Source of the DNA: Xylaria sp. FL1777
Lineage: Eukaryota > Ascomycota > Sordariomycetes > Xylariales > Xylariaceae
Assembly: GCA_022578965.1 (NCBI GenBank)
Contig: MU400653.1
Coordinates: 1 to 64,000 of the forward strand
Length of the DNA stretch: 64,000 bases
Direction of reading: 5' to 3'
Shown here: piece by piece, positions 25,155-36,330 of the stretch
Position numbering within the stretch: position 1 is the first letter of the stretch
How the letters are laid out: every line of letters starts with the position of its first letter
Notes under the pieces: generated by a model
What the model saw: only the letters and a program-made list of their open reading frames with translations
The model's database searches: none
Told to the model about the DNA's origin: nothing
Translations under genes and position numbers: made by a program

Positions 25155-25480
25155 CGGTGAGACAATTTTTGAACAGTTCTGGCTACTTTTGAACGGTTCT
25201 GGCTACTTTTGAACAGTTNNNNNNNNNNNNNNNNNNNNNNNNNNNNNNNNNNNNNNNNNNNNNNNNNNNNNNNNNNNNNNNNNNNNNNNNNNNNNNNNNN
25301 NNNNNNNNNNNNNNNNNTCTGGCTACTTTTGAACAGTTCTGGCTACTTTTGAACAGTTCTGGCTACTTTTGAACGGTTCTGGCTACTTTTGAACAGTTCT
25401 GGCTACTTTTGAACAGTTCTGGCTACTTTTGAACGGTTCTGGCTACTTTTGAACAGTTCTGGCTACTTTTGAATAATTAT
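25155..25480. repeat. Minisatellite, 20-bp unit TCTGGCTACTTTTGAACAGT, with assembly gap
   Basis: Repeated units on both sides of a run of 99 N (25219-25317). Variants differ by A/G in GAACAGT/GAACGGT. True length is unknown because the gap falls inside the array. Confidence 0.9.
25219..25317. other. Assembly gap (99 N)
   Basis: Run of N inside a tandem array, so the array could not be resolved. Confidence 0.99.
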
Positions 25481-25499
25481 AGCTACTTTTAAACAATTA

Positions 25500-25935
25500 T
25501 AGCTAATTTTGAACAGTCATAGTGTTACACGCATCGGACCAGCTGAACACCTTGTGCTATCTTTGGATGCATAGTTCGGTAAGACAATTTCGAACAGTTC
25601 TAGCTACTTTTGAACAGTTCTAGTGTTATACGCATTGGACCAGCTAAACACCTTGTGCTATCTTTAGATGCATAGTTCGGTGAAACAATTTCAAACAGTT
25701 TTGGCTACTTTTGAACAGTTCTGGCAGTCATAGTGTTACACGCATCGGACCAGCTGAACACCTTGTGCTATCTTCGGATGCATAGTTCGGTAAGACAATT
25801 TCGAACAGTTCTAGCTACTTTTGAATAATTATGGCTACTTTTGAACAATTATAGCTGATTTTGAACAGTCATAGTGTTACACGCATCGGACCAGCTGAAC
25901 ACCTTGTGCTATCTCCGGATGCATGGTTCGGTAAG
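25500..25935. repeat. Higher-order repeat carrying the element terminal motif
   Basis: Units of about 115-150 bases contain GTGTTACACGCATCGGACCA, then TTGTGCTATCTTTGGATGCA and ATAGTTCGGTAAGAC, then 20-mer minisatellite spacers. Copies of the TGTGCTATCT..GCATAGTTCGG part occur near 25130, 25552, 25655, 25768 and 25905. The last copy is the outer end of the left inverted repeat described below. Confidence 0.75.
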
Positions 25936-26274
25936 ACACCAGGACCGTACTGCGCTGAATTAAGACTTATTGAGACTGTCTCGCGTACCAGAAGTGAAGC
26001 TATTTAGCCCTTGCTAATTTAAGACATATGGGCGGACCGCGGAGGTTAGGAAGCCTATAGACTCAAGAACAGCTACCATGCTCGGCAACAGCTACCATGC
26101 TCGGCAACAGCTACCATGCTCGGCAACAGCTACCATGCTCGGCAACAGCTACCATGCTCGGCAACAGCCCCAATGGGAGGCATGGACTTTCGCAGCCATA
26201 ACAGATTATTGTATGCAGAATAGAGAGTCAACCCCTCAGTTCCAAGCCCTGACACCAGCCCTTGTTATACATAG
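25905..26274 (+). repeat. Left inverted-repeat arm
   Basis: Pairs with 30823-31092 on the opposite strand. Interrupted after TATAGACT by about six 19-bp units CAACAGCTACCATGCTCGG (26065-26165). Confidence 0.7.
26065..26165. repeat. Minisatellite, 19-bp unit CAACAGCTACCATGCTCGG
   Basis: Five to six near-identical units inside the left inverted-repeat arm, absent from the right arm, hence acquired after the two arms diverged. A 68-codon open frame through it is a repeat translation. Confidence 0.9.
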
Positions 26275-26395
26275 CTACTTTTGAACCTTGAACAATCATG
26301 GCTACTTTTGAACAATCATGGCTACTCTTGAACAATTATGGCTACTTTTGAACAATCATAGCTACTTTTGAACCATGAACAATCACGGCATTTAT
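26275..26395. repeat. Short array of 20-bp units related to CTACTTTTGAACAATCATGG
   Basis: Four to five units, the same family as the array at 25155-25480, located directly inside the left arm and 3' of the MADS-like gene. Confidence 0.8.
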
Positions 26396-26537
26396 TAAAC
26401 AAGTATAACCTTGAATATATAGCTTCTGATAAATGTGGACTTTAACGGATTATTATAGGCTGTAGTAATCAAAATAGAAAGGGCGTGAAGAACGCCACAT
26501 AGACATGGATACGAACAGCCTCTAGACTACCTGCCTG

Positions 26538-27466
26538 CTACAGTTGCTTCGATGAGCTCGTCTGAAGCTGCCGGCCAGAGCCTCGGGGCCGTCCGCGACC
26601 CCGCTTCATGGGCTGCTGGATGGTCTTCCCCTCGCCAACTTGTAACGACAGAGGTGTAAGTTGGCGCCTATCATATGGAACATCGGTGACGTCATGAATA
26701 ATGTCATGGTGATCAAGATGCTGGGATTCAAGACGCTCTTCATCGGAATCTCCATTGGAATCTCCGGCGTGAACGCTCTCGATGGCAGTATTTGGAACAA
26801 CAGTCGCCGGGATGGTAGTTGGGGGGCTACTGATCTTAGGACTCGTCGCTTCTGGGACAGGATCCGGTTGCTTTATGATTCGCGAAGTGTGGGTGGGCAC
26901 GAAAGTTTGGGGGGTTGTAGCTTTAACTGGCGGGTAGTCGATATGCTGAGATATTAGTCAAAGGGCAGCAAGGAAAGAATCAAAGAGGAGGCACTTACAA
27001 TATCCTTTCGCGATAAGGGGAACGAGAGGTCTGGATTCGATGAGTATTCGTACCACTGGCCACAATACTTGATGACCATATACACCTCAGCCCCTAGAAG
27101 TTCGTGGACTTGGTTGCCTTTCCAGAAGAGGGTGTCTTTCCGCTTTTGAAAGCAAGCATTGCGAACCTTGCGTCGAGCGGCTTCTGGGGAGATGGTATAT
27201 GCCGCCTTCATTCGTACTCCCGCCATAGTGATATAGGTAGTATAAAGGGAACCTTTTCTACCTATGAAAGAGCGATAGAAAATAAGGAAGGCTTTCTGCT
27301 GTATCGCTTTTTGTAGGAATCCCTTCTCGTTTTTATAGGAGGCCCTCCTCATTTTTATGACTTTTCTGGACAAAAAGTGATAGGCAGAAGCTTTCCTTTT
27401 TTTCCCTAGCTGTCTCACAATCATCTGATTTAGGCAGAAATCATAACCGTAAGGTACATTGCCCAT
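26538..27466 (-). CDS. MADS-box-like protein with C-terminal AT-hook
   Basis: Model complement(join(26538..26945, 26999..27466)), 291 residues. The 53-bp intron has GTAAGT, a TGACTAAT branch and a CTCAG end, phase 0. Residues about 100-143 (RKVRNACFQKRKDTLFWKGN, then QVHELLGAEVYMVI and GQWYEYSS) have the pattern of an SRF/MADS DNA-binding domain: a basic helix, K-A/G-N-E-lhe-L-cgaeV, then beta strands. The C-terminus has KRGRGRPRGSGR (about 269-281), a textbook AT-hook that binds the minor groove of AT-rich DNA. The linker is Ser/Pro/Thr-rich. Start choice is uncertain: Met81 or Met86 would give the usual MADS start near the N-terminus, while the upstream 80 residues are basic. It is divergent from the next gene with about 150 bases between starts, suggesting a shared promoter. 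Likely a transcription factor. Confidence 0.75.
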
Positions 27467-27618
27467 CTTTTTACACGTTCTACCAAAGTACTGATGTATT
27501 TAAAAAAGAACGGAACTCGTCAAATTATTACCAGACTGCAGCCTGAACAGTTGCATACCTAGACTCACACTCATACTAACACTTCTCTGAGGTGGAGTAC
27601 TACAAAGCCTACTTCAAC

Positions 27619-30552
27619 ATGACAACTGCTCACGCGTCTACACAAAGCATGGCGTGGCTGCCCTCAAGGCATGAACCGCCTCTCCTAGAAGGACCACTCA
27701 ATCACAAGTATATCAAGGAGCACAAGATCAACGACTGGTTTCTGACATTGCATGATGCTATGCCCAAGAAATACGAAGCGCGGATGATGGTCAAGGTTTA
27801 TCTTTTTCTTTGCCAATACATGCCAGAAGGCCTCACTGGTCGATGGGCTCATCTCCGTGGCAGTGAAGTGATGAGCGTGCTCCTCTCCGATGAAGAACCA
27901 TCAGTGTCTCGACACAAGGCTACCAAAAAAATCTACTCGTCCTTGGGGAAGCTGGAAGTGTGGATGGCAAAGGGTCCCAGCTGGCGAATCGCCTCAGAGA
28001 ATAGCAAGGTAGAAGCAAAGAAGATGAAACCTCACACGGCCAAGCGGGATAAGCTAGAAAAGGCTCCCTTGCCTCTTTACTCACCTGAGAGATGCTTGGC
28101 CTTTCTTGTCCTAGCGTATCCCGACCCCAAGTATCGCGACAAGTTCCAGTGTCTCCAGCTTGGATGGATGATGGATGACCCAAAGACCTTGGACGTACAG
28201 GACCAAGGGTTCTGGTGGGGGCTCGATAGTCGCGCCGCTTGCTCTGTATTTTTGCCGGAGAAGCCTCTTCGGGCGAATGAAACCAAGAACTGCAGTCTTG
28301 ATTATGATGTTCTGTTTGGCGCCTCCTTCCCGAAGTGCCGAGAGGATATCAAACCGTATCTGCCATCGGAGGAATGGGCCCAAGGCCTTTGTCTAGGGAC
28401 GGAAGACACCGATGATGGGACCGTCGACGGTGGGGCAGTTGATGACGCTGACGCGGCCGCCAATACTGCCGATGACACTTCTAGCGACCCGGACGGGGAA
28501 GAAACGGATGGCCAGAACGCCCGTGGGCTCGCTTTAGCCACCGCCCCAGCTGCCACCGCGACTGGCGACGACGACGACCGCGCATCTACTGCTGCAAGTA
28601 GCGCCGAGATTTCCAGTGCTCCGGAAGGCCCTCCCGATCCCACCGGCACGTGGACGGAGGACGGGATCGCTCGCCATCTCAGTGCAGATAACAAATCGGA
28701 CGAGGCGGTGCCTGGATGGGTCGCTCACCTTCTTGGCCAGACCTGCAATTCCTTTACCGTGATGAGAACGTGGTGTTGCTTTTGGCAGAAACGGATGTCG
28801 ACTGCCAAAACGGCGGAAGAACAGCTTCTGACGCGCTCACTTATCTGGCAAGGTGCCCGTATTATCAAGAGCTTCCACGCCTCTTCTGCGACAAAAGCGG
28901 CGGACGCGTACATGCTGCTCGACATGAGCGCCTGGGACGAGCTATCGGAAGGTTACCCCGAGCCGCGGAGCAATCTAACGCGGATCCCCCACTTCGCCGC
29001 GTACTCTGAGGCAAAAAGCCAACTCACGCAGTTGTTGGGCGGCGAAGACGAAGACGCGGCCAACCTCTGCGGCAACATCTTTTCGCAGCAAGCCAAATAC
29101 TTCTACTCCATCCAGAAAGACGGCAAGCTTTTTCGACAGGCCAAGTACTGTATGAAGCTGGCCGAGATCCGCCTGCGCATCTTTTCCCGTAGTTTTGTCC
29201 CGGGCAGGACACCGGCTCTGCTTCCACATAGACGACTGTGGGATGGCACGGTGTTGTCGGCACTACAGGTATCGCACTGGCAAGCCCTGGCGGCAATGCA
29301 GCCGGCTGCCGATCTACGGTCCATCCTGGCCGAGTATCAGTTACTGATATACAACGAAAAGTATGAAGCAGGAAGTCCCGCTCTGCTGATCAACGATGCC
29401 TCAAGGAAGCCAGCACTACCTCCCCAAAGCTATGAAGGCGAGTGCGGGGAGAAGGACCGTGGCATTCTCACTGCTCTCTTTGGTGCCCTAGAGCCACAGG
29501 CCCCGAGGCAATCTACACTACCCCTCCTGTCTGTCCCCAAGGCAGAGAACACGCAGCACCAGCCTGTCACGGCATCGCCTGAACCGGAACCACCAGCCCT
29601 CCAAAGCCCTAATACGACGAGCCATCACTCCAAAAGGAAGTCTCTTGCGTCGCATCCCAGACAAGACACAAACCCGTATGCGCCGCAAAACCCCAAGAGA
29701 AAAGTGAGTAGAAACGAACAAAGCACCAAAGTCCCTTGTTTGGAAGGCGGGTCAGACAAGCCACAGAGACAACCGTCGACTGCGTCGAGCATGGGGAACA
29801 GCAGAAACCCCTATGCGAACACTATAAGCCCTACCGCCCGGCCTCCGAGAGTCGCATCTCGCGAGAGCGTATTGAGGGAAGAAGTCAGAGGTCTCAAGGA
29901 AAAATTAGACCAGTTCCTAGAGGCACAGGACAAAATACGAGAAGACGCAGGCCGGATGATAGAAGAGAAGCTGGAGTCCAAGATTCAGGCCTTTGCTTCG
30001 ACAATAGAAAGCCAGCTCAACGTGCTGAGCACCCTGCACACCGAAAGACATGAAGATCTAGTTAACATGATCAACACTAAGCTAGTTTCGAACGAAACGC
30101 TTGGTCGCACTATTGAGGATCACCTAAAGCTGTCTAGAAAAAGCTATGATGAAAAGCTGGCCCAGACGAACCAAGGAGTGATTACTGCTGTCACTGAACA
30201 GTTTCTCAAAATGAAAGAAGTAGATGAGACGGCAGTTCGGAAGATCGGAAGCAAATTTGATGAAATCAAGATCATCTTGTCCAAAGTGCCATCCGTTGGC
30301 CAAGAAGGCTATCTTGCGCGTCATTGCCCAGCGCCTGGCACGATGGCACCTGCTGCCTACGAACATACTCTTGTACGCGCGGCAATATACTACTTTGGCC
30401 TCTTCGCCGATGCTGACAACCCTCTTGTGAAGGACTACGGTGCAATGGAAGAAACCATGGACCGTTATCCTAACGTGGTCCCTGAGCACATTGATGTGGC
30501 CATTGATCATTTACATTTTATAGCATATGGACATTCAATAGCAGAGCGATAG
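27619..30552 (+). CDS. Large unknown protein (977 residues) with acidic region and coiled coil
   Basis: One long uninterrupted frame from ATG at 27619 (MTTAHASTQS). An upstream in-frame GTG at 27592 is not needed. Residues about 20-270 look globular (for example KINDWFLTLHDAMPKKYEAR and LQLGWMMDDPKTLD). About 270-350 is a low-complexity Asp/Ala/Thr-rich acidic stretch. About 370-620 is a second globular part rich in Trp, Tyr and helices. About 640-780 is Pro/Ser/Lys-rich with two related basic motifs, NPYAPQNPKRK and RNPYANTISPTARP. About 780-900 is a long coiled coil (EEVRGLKEKLDQFLEAQDKI), and the end is a short folded tail. No family is recognised and no transposase, nuclease or kinase motif is seen. 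It lies within the inverted-repeat unit beside the MADS-like gene. Confidence 0.8.
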   Translation: MTTAHASTQSMAWLPSRHEPPLLEGPLNHKYIKEHKINDWFLTLHDAMPKKYEARMMVKVYLFLCQYMPEGLTGRWAHLRGSEVMSVLLSDEEPSVSRHKATKKIYSSLGKLEVWMAKGPSWRIASENSKVEAKKMKPHTAKRDKLEKAPLPLYSPERCLAFLVLAYPDPKYRDKFQCLQLGWMMDDPKTLDVQDQGFWWGLDSRAACSVFLPEKPLRANETKNCSLDYDVLFGASFPKCREDIKPYLPSEEWAQGLCLGTEDTDDGTVDGGAVDDADAAANTADDTSSDPDGEETDGQNARGLALATAPAATATGDDDDRASTAASSAEISSAPEGPPDPTGTWTEDGIARHLSADNKSDEAVPGWVAHLLGQTCNSFTVMRTWCCFWQKRMSTAKTAEEQLLTRSLIWQGARIIKSFHASSATKAADAYMLLDMSAWDELSEGYPEPRSNLTRIPHFAAYSEAKSQLTQLLGGEDEDAANLCGNIFSQQAKYFYSIQKDGKLFRQAKYCMKLAEIRLRIFSRSFVPGRTPALLPHRRLWDGTVLSALQVSHWQALAAMQPAADLRSILAEYQLLIYNEKYEAGSPALLINDASRKPALPPQSYEGECGEKDRGILTALFGALEPQAPRQSTLPLLSVPKAENTQHQPVTASPEPEPPALQSPNTTSHHSKRKSLASHPRQDTNPYAPQNPKRKVSRNEQSTKVPCLEGGSDKPQRQPSTASSMGNSRNPYANTISPTARPPRVASRESVLREEVRGLKEKLDQFLEAQDKIREDAGRMIEEKLESKIQAFASTIESQLNVLSTLHTERHEDLVNMINTKLVSNETLGRTIEDHLKLSRKSYDEKLAQTNQGVITAVTEQFLKMKEVDETAVRKIGSKFDEIKIILSKVPSVGQEGYLARHCPAPGTMAPAAYEHTLVRAAIYYFGLFADADNPLVKDYGAMEETMDRYPNVVPEHIDVAIDHLHFIAYGHSIAER

Positions 30553-30822
30553 CAAGGTATATGGCCAGCAATGGCAGATGAATGTATTTAGCATGGCAAT
30601 CCGCACATAATAGAAATACTCTTCGTTCTTGATCCTGTATGTAACCTTACGTAGTTCACTACATTAACCTGAGTTATCACTCCGTATAGTACCACTCTGA
30701 ATTGCGAAGCGTCAGCTTTGCAATAAAAAAGAACACCACGGAGGATAGCTACGGGCGGTTTATTTACTTCAATTGATTGCGTTCCTCTTGATCGTCACAT
30801 TCCCCATGTTATCGGGAGTACT

Positions 30823-31092
30823 AATGATATAACAAGGGCTGGTGTCAAGGCTTGGAGCTGAGTTATTGACCCTTTATTCTGAAATAATCTATTATGGCTG
30901 CAGAAAGTCCATGCCTCCAGTCTATATACAGTTGGTTCGGGGCTCCCTAACCTCCGGGGTCCGCCAATATGTCTCAGATTAGCGAGGGCTGAATAGCTTC
31001 ACTTCTGGATACGCGAGACAGTCTCAATAGGGCTCAATTCCGCGTAGTACGGTCCCGGTGTCTCCCCGAACTATGCGCCTGGAGATAGCACA
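30823..31092 (-). repeat. Right inverted-repeat arm
   Basis: Reverse complement of 25905-26274 without the minisatellite. Starts about 270 bases after the stop of the 977-residue gene and ends about 155 bases before the stop of the split coiled-coil gene on the other strand. Confidence 0.7.
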
Positions 31093-31168
31093 GATCGTTT
31101 ACCACGTTTAGCGCGCGTAACAAATGAATTCACTGTGGTTCCATTACTTCATTTCACTACCTAGTTGT

Positions 31169-31274
31169 GCTGCAGCTAAAGGACTTATTGCGAGTAGGTA
31201 ACCAATTACAAACAATTTCATGCTGCAGCTGAAGGACTCAGTGCGGCTAGGCAACCAATTGCAGATGAAGGTCA
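31169..31274. repeat. Diverged 53-bp tandem duplication over the 3' end of the split gene
   Basis: Two units starting GCTGCAGCT (31169 and 31222). The second covers the last codons and stop (31247-31249) of the split coiled-coil gene on the minus strand. The first differs mainly by transitions of RIP type (AAAGGACTTATTGCGAGTAGG against GAAGGACTCAGTGCGGCTAG). Confidence 0.7.
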
Positions 31275-31423
31275 GACGAAGGGCCAACTGTTTCCTGAGG
31301 AGTAACAGGGGCTGCCGGGGAAGGAAGGCCAAGGAATTCGAGAAGATATTCCTGCTTGCTAGACTTGCCAAGGACCTTATAGTCTTGAGAGTTCTGACCT
31401 AATTTTGAAGCAAGGAGATCAAG
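31247..31423 (-). pseudogene. C-terminal exon fragment of the coiled-coil gene split by a retrotransposon
   Basis: Reading on the minus strand from 31423: LDLLASKLGQ, NSQDYKVLGK, then KQEYLLEFLGLPS, ending LQLVA and TAG at 31247. This matches exon 3 of the intact paralogue at 44781-44956 (LDALATKLGQ, NTPDYRGLEK, KQRYLLEFIGVPS). It has no start or upstream exon of its own. The missing first eight bases of the exon lie at 39580-39587, on the far side of the LTR element. The frame joins in phase when the 8.15-kb insertion is removed, so the disruption is purely the insertion. Confidence 0.88.
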
Positions 31424-31428
31424 GCCCG

Positions 31429-31623
31429 TGTCACGTTGGAGTGGATACCGGCTTGGCTAAACCACTAGCCCGATAAGCCTATATATATTACGATCTTTTC
31501 ATTTGTTTTATACTAGCTAGCTTTTAGAACTTAGATTTTTTAAAGACTATTTTTATGAGCTTTTTTGGAGAGTGTATTAGTTAACTTTTATATGATTAAG
31601 CGTTTATATACTTAAATGTAATA
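31429..31623 (+). repeat. 5' LTR of the gene-splitting copia element
   Basis: 195 bp. The outer 50 bases are unmutated (TGTCACGTTGGAGTGGATAC), while the inner part is AT-shifted. Partner at 39385-39579. Confidence 0.92.
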
Positions 31624-33070
31624 GTTATAAGCTTAGTTTGCTTAAAACTAGTGCTTTATAAATATTTAAAATAATTAGCTAAACAAAGTTCTTAAGATCT
31701 TATTTTTTTTTTATAGCTTTATTTTTATACTTATATTTATTTAAACAATTATTTAATTATATTTTTATAAGCTTATTATAATTATTATGCTTAATATAAG
31801 CTTTAGTAATTTAATTATTATAAATGCTATGCTTTATAATTAATAAAATTATTTTAGCTAGTTTAATAAACTATAGTTTTATTATATGTTATATAAAATA
31901 TAGCATTTAGTTAATTTTAATGCAGTAAATGTTAGCTATATATTTAATAAAATGTTTAAAGCACTTATAAAAGCTAATGTTAAGCGTATTACTAAAAAAA
32001 AAGCTTAAGTAGCTTAAGCTAATATAACAATGCTTATATAGCTTAATAATAAAGCAATTATAAAGGTTTTAAATAATTTGCTTTATATATTTTTAGCTAA
32101 AACTTTGTTTTAAATAGCTACTTTAAATTATTATATAGCTATTTTTAAATAAGTTAATAAAATAATAAATTTAACAATTATAAACATTATTATTATAAAG
32201 CTTATAATTATTAATATAATTAATTTATAATTTTTTATAAAAGCTTTAAAAGAACTTTTAATATTTATAAAATTAATTATTTAAATTATAGTTTAAATAA
32301 AGTACTAAAAAGTGCTTTAATAAGCTAAAAAAAAAAGCATTAAATTAAAAGTGTAATATATTTTATAATATTAAGTATTTTTACAAGCTAAAGTTTTAAA
32401 TCTTTTAAACGTTAAAGAAATATTTATATTAATTAATTTTTTTAATGCTATAAAAGCTTATTTTGTTTAAAAGTAAGCTAATTATTAAATTATTAAACTT
32501 ATAAAAAATAAAGAACTAAAAAAAAAACTTATTATTTTAAAGCAATATAAAAAGCTTTTTTTTTGTATAGTTAATACTAAGATTATATAAAGCAAGCAAA
32601 AAAACGTTAAGCTTTATTTAATACTAAAAAATAAAGCGCTAAACTAAGCAAAAAAGCAGCTAAATAAATTTTTAAATAAACGTAAAAAGCTTAAAAAAAA
32701 TTAATTAAGTAATTAAAAATATTTATACTTTTGTTTAACAAAGCTTTTTTAAACATACTATTAATAGCTTTATATATATAAGCACTTTTAAAAAGCAGTT
32801 ATAAGCTTTACTAATAAGCTAATTAAAAAAATAATACTTAAAGTAATTAATAAAATTAAAACATATTATAGTTTTTTATATTAATTAAGCTTACGTAATA
32901 AAATTAATATTAAAAGCTAGCATATTTTATAAAAGTTTAAAAGCTAAAACTATTTAATTAATAGTTAATAGCTTAATTTAAACGTAATATATATTATAAT
33001 TAACTAAAAATTATTTTAAGAAATTTTTTTAAACTAAAAAGTATATATAACGCTTAAATATATATTTTAT

Positions 33071-33330
33071 TTGCTTTATTATAGTATTATATTTAATAAT
33101 TATAAAGCTTTATATATAATTAATAATAAAGATTTATTAATATTAAGTTTTTTTATGTTAGCTAAAAATAATAAAAGCGTTAATGCAAAAACTATAAACT
33201 TTTTTATTTTTAGCAAAAGTACAAAAATTATAAAAAATATATTAGCAAGCTTTTAAAGCAAAAATACAAAAATATTTACTTTAAAAAATGTTGCTTTAGT
33301 AAAAGGTTTTTATATAAATATAGTATTAAA
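33071..33330 (+). pseudogene. Copia protease-region remnant
   Basis: Plus-strand reading gives FNNYKALYIINNKDLLILSF and, further on, FTLKNVALVKGFYINIVLKA. Copia polyproteins have LxNVxYVPGFxxNLVSL just after the protease active site, and the match in spacing and residues is good. Many stops follow. The short open frames here are RIP survivors, not genes. Confidence 0.65.
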
Positions 33331-35879
33331 AGCTTGCTTTTAAAAGCAAAAAATCTAGTATTATAGTTTAAATTGCTTTTTATGCTATAAAAAACTACGT
33401 TTAAACGTGCTTTTAAAACATTTTACTAAAAAAATAAACTTAATTTTTTTTAAATATAAGCTTATTATATATTATTTAAGTAAAGCTTTAATAACTAATA
33501 TAATAAACTTACTTATAGAACTTTTATTAAGTATAGCTAAAGTAATTATAGCATTATTTAAAAAGCGTTTTAAAAAAATTTTAAAAGATTTTTTAAAGCT
33601 TAAAAATAACACTAAAAAACTATAGCATAAAAAAGCAAAGCACTTAAAACTTAAGTTATTAAAAGCTTTTATTTTGTTTGCTAAAAATATAAAAATTAAA
33701 AGTATAAAGAAAATTAAGTATAAAACTTATGCTAAAGTTTATGCTAAATATATTATATTTTAAAAACCTTTAAAAAAAAGCTTTGCAAAGCTATTTTAAA
33801 AAGTTTATTAAAACTTATTTAATTACTTTAAAAAGTATAATAGCTTATTTTAGCTACTTATAATTAAAAATAAATATAATAAAATGATTTATATTTACAC
33901 TTTAATTAATAAAACAGCTAAATTAATATTTAAAGCTTTTTAATAGTTTAAGCGCTAAGTAATATATTAATATTAGCTTTTTATTTGCAAAATATATAGC
34001 AATAATAAAAAAGCAATAATTATACTTAGTAAAAACACTAAATTTTAGCGCTAAGCTAATAATAAAAAAATAAACTTAAAGCTAAAGCTTAAATATACTA
34101 AAGAGCTAATAAGCAAAAAAAAAAAAACAAGTTAAAAAATAGTAATTAAAGCTTTAAAAATGCTGCGTAATAAAAACTTACTAAAAAAGCTTTAATTAAA
34201 AGCTATTTATGCAGTAATATAATTATATAATATAAGCTTTTTAAAGGCTTATAATTTTTATAGCTTATTTAAAGTGCTTTTAAATTAGTTTAAGCAATAT
34301 TTTAAGTAATATAACTTTAAAGTTCTTATAAATTTAATAGTAAACTTATAACTTAATTAAAGTAATATATAAATATATACTTATAAAGCTTATTTAATAA
34401 AGCATAATAAGCTAATAAATTACTATAAGCAATTTTATAAAGTAAATTAGCAAGCTTATATTAAATATTTAGTAAGCTATAAAGCTTTTAATATATATAA
34501 AGTATAAATACTTTAGCTAAGTAAAATTATTATTATATAAAATATATGCTTTAATAAAAGCTAATATTATAATAAAAAGCAAAAAAAATAAGCTTTGCTA
34601 ATTAATATTAGCTAAGTAAGCAAAATAACTATAATTAAAAAAATCTTAAATAATTTTTTTAAAACAGTTAATATATAAAAAAAAGTTTAGCTATTATAAT
34701 ATAAAACTTTTATTAATTATTTTAATAGTACTAAAATTAAGCTTAAACTTATTAATTATTTAGCTAGTAGTTTATTAAAAAAACTTAAATTAAAAGTAAA
34801 AACATTTAAAAATTAGCTAAAAAATAGCTTATTTAATTTATTTAAAAATTAGCAAAATAAATTTATAACTTTTTAAAAAACTTTTGTTTTAAATAAGCAA
34901 TTTAAAAAAAACAAAAAAAATATTTTTAGCTTAGCTAATATTTAAAATAAAGCACTAAGCTTTTTTAAACAAAAAACTAAAAAGCTAGCAATTAATTTAA
35001 AAGTAGCTAACTTATATAGCAATAAGCTATAATTTTATTAAAAAGTGCACTTAATTAAGCTAAAAAAAATAGCTATAAAATTGCTAAAAAAAAAAAACCT
35101 AGCTAAAAATACTATAGTAATAAGCAAATAATAAAAACTACTAGAACTAAGTTTGCAAATTTTATTAGCTTAACAAAAATATAATTAAATAGCTTAATAA
35201 TTTATATGTTTTAATTAATAAATTAAAAAAAAACTTTTAAAAGATTTAGCTAAAAATAAAAAAACAAACTATTTAAAAATATTTACTACTTTTAATATTA
35301 AAATATATAAAAAGCATAAAATTACTTTTTTATATAATTTTTATTAATATACTTTTTTAAATATTTTTTTGCTTAATTAGCTAAAAGCTATTTATAAAAG
35401 CAACTAAAAGTACTATATGCTATATGCTATATTTATAGTAGCAATAAATTAGCATAAAACAAAAAAAATTAAAGCTGCTTTTTAATAGCTTAAAATTTAC
35501 TGTAATAATTTTTTTAAGCTATTACTTAAAATATAAAAAAATCTTAATAAATATTTATTAAGAAATTAATTTAAAAAAAACGTTATTTAAAAAATTATAG
35601 CACTAAAATAGTTTAAAGTAATAAAAGTTATTTTATATATAAAAGCTAAATATAACTTTTTACTTTTAAAGTAAATATTTACTTATAAATTTAATAAAAA
35701 AAGCTATTTTTAAGTTTATAAGTTTTAAATAATAGTTTAAAAAAATTTTTAATATAATAAAACGCTTTAGTTAATTTATGTTATTATGTTTATAGTAAAG
35801 ACTTTTTAGCTTATAATAGCTATAGCTATATAGTTTAATTTAAAAATTAAGCAATTTAATATTATTAACGCGTTTTTAA

Positions 35880-36330
35880 ATATGTTTAAAAAAAAAAAAC
35901 AGCTAATAATATATAAGTTATTAAAAAGCTTTAAAAATAAAAGCAATATAGCTTTATTAAAAAAAGCTTTATATAAACTTAAAAACTTATTGCTACTATA
36001 ATATAAAAAGTTTATATATATTTTAAAAGCTTTAAAGCTAATTTTATTACTAAAAAAGCTTTGCTTGTTTTATTTAAAAGATTATAAAGTATATGTAGTT
36101 TTTTATATAAACGATTTTTTAGTGCTATATTATTATAATTATTTAAATAAAGCTTAAAAAATAATTAAAAAAATTAAGAAAGCATATAAACTAAAAAAGC
36201 AAAGCAATATTAGTTAGTTCTTAAAAATTAAAGTAATAAAAAACTATAAAACATAAAAAATTACTTTATTATATAACTAATATATTAAGAAAATTATTAA
36301 ATGTTATAATTTAGTAAATAATAGCTAGAT
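35880..36330 (+). pseudogene. Ty1/copia reverse transcriptase remnant
   Basis: Plus-strand reading gives IALLKKALYKLKNLLLL, a stop where copia elements have Trp (TGG to TAA), YKKFIYILKALKL, then VYVVFYINDFLVLYY. Family equivalents are KALYGLRQSPLLW, the K-E-F/L helix and FFYVDDI. The first catalytic aspartate reads Asn. Further downstream FLKIKVI and YIKKIIK match the FLGI..I and YI.KIL.RF motifs. Non-functional. Confidence 0.82.

Larger units (their letters stand above)
25905..31092. mobile_element. Candidate mobile unit bounded by inverted repeats, carrying two divergent genes
   Basis: The left arm 25905-26274 and the right arm 30823-31092 are reverse complements at roughly four bases in five, starting at TGTGCTATCTCC and ending near TTGTTATA. 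Shared blocks include GAGACTGTCTCGCGTA, CAGAAGTGAAGCTATT, GCATGGACTTTC and GACACCAGCCCTTGTTATA. The left arm is longer because a 19-bp minisatellite (26065-26165) interrupts it. Inside lie a MADS-like/AT-hook gene (minus) and a 977-residue gene (plus). I recognise no transposase, so it may be a non-autonomous element, a new element type, or two foldback copies flanking ordinary genes. A target duplication could not be read because the left flank is tandem repeats. Confidence 0.55.

Noticed and set aside
24605..25480. Possible CRISPR-like array
   Set aside because: Units are contiguous without unique spacers and the organism is a fungus; these are minisatellites.
28302..28728. Antisense frames of 64-130 codons inside the 977-residue gene
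   Set aside because: They are shadows of the GC-rich acidic region; the sense frame is long and continuous.
33071..33625. Open frames of 61 and 72 codons in the second AT-rich block
   Set aside because: They lie within the copia polyprotein remnant and are broken by stops on both sides.
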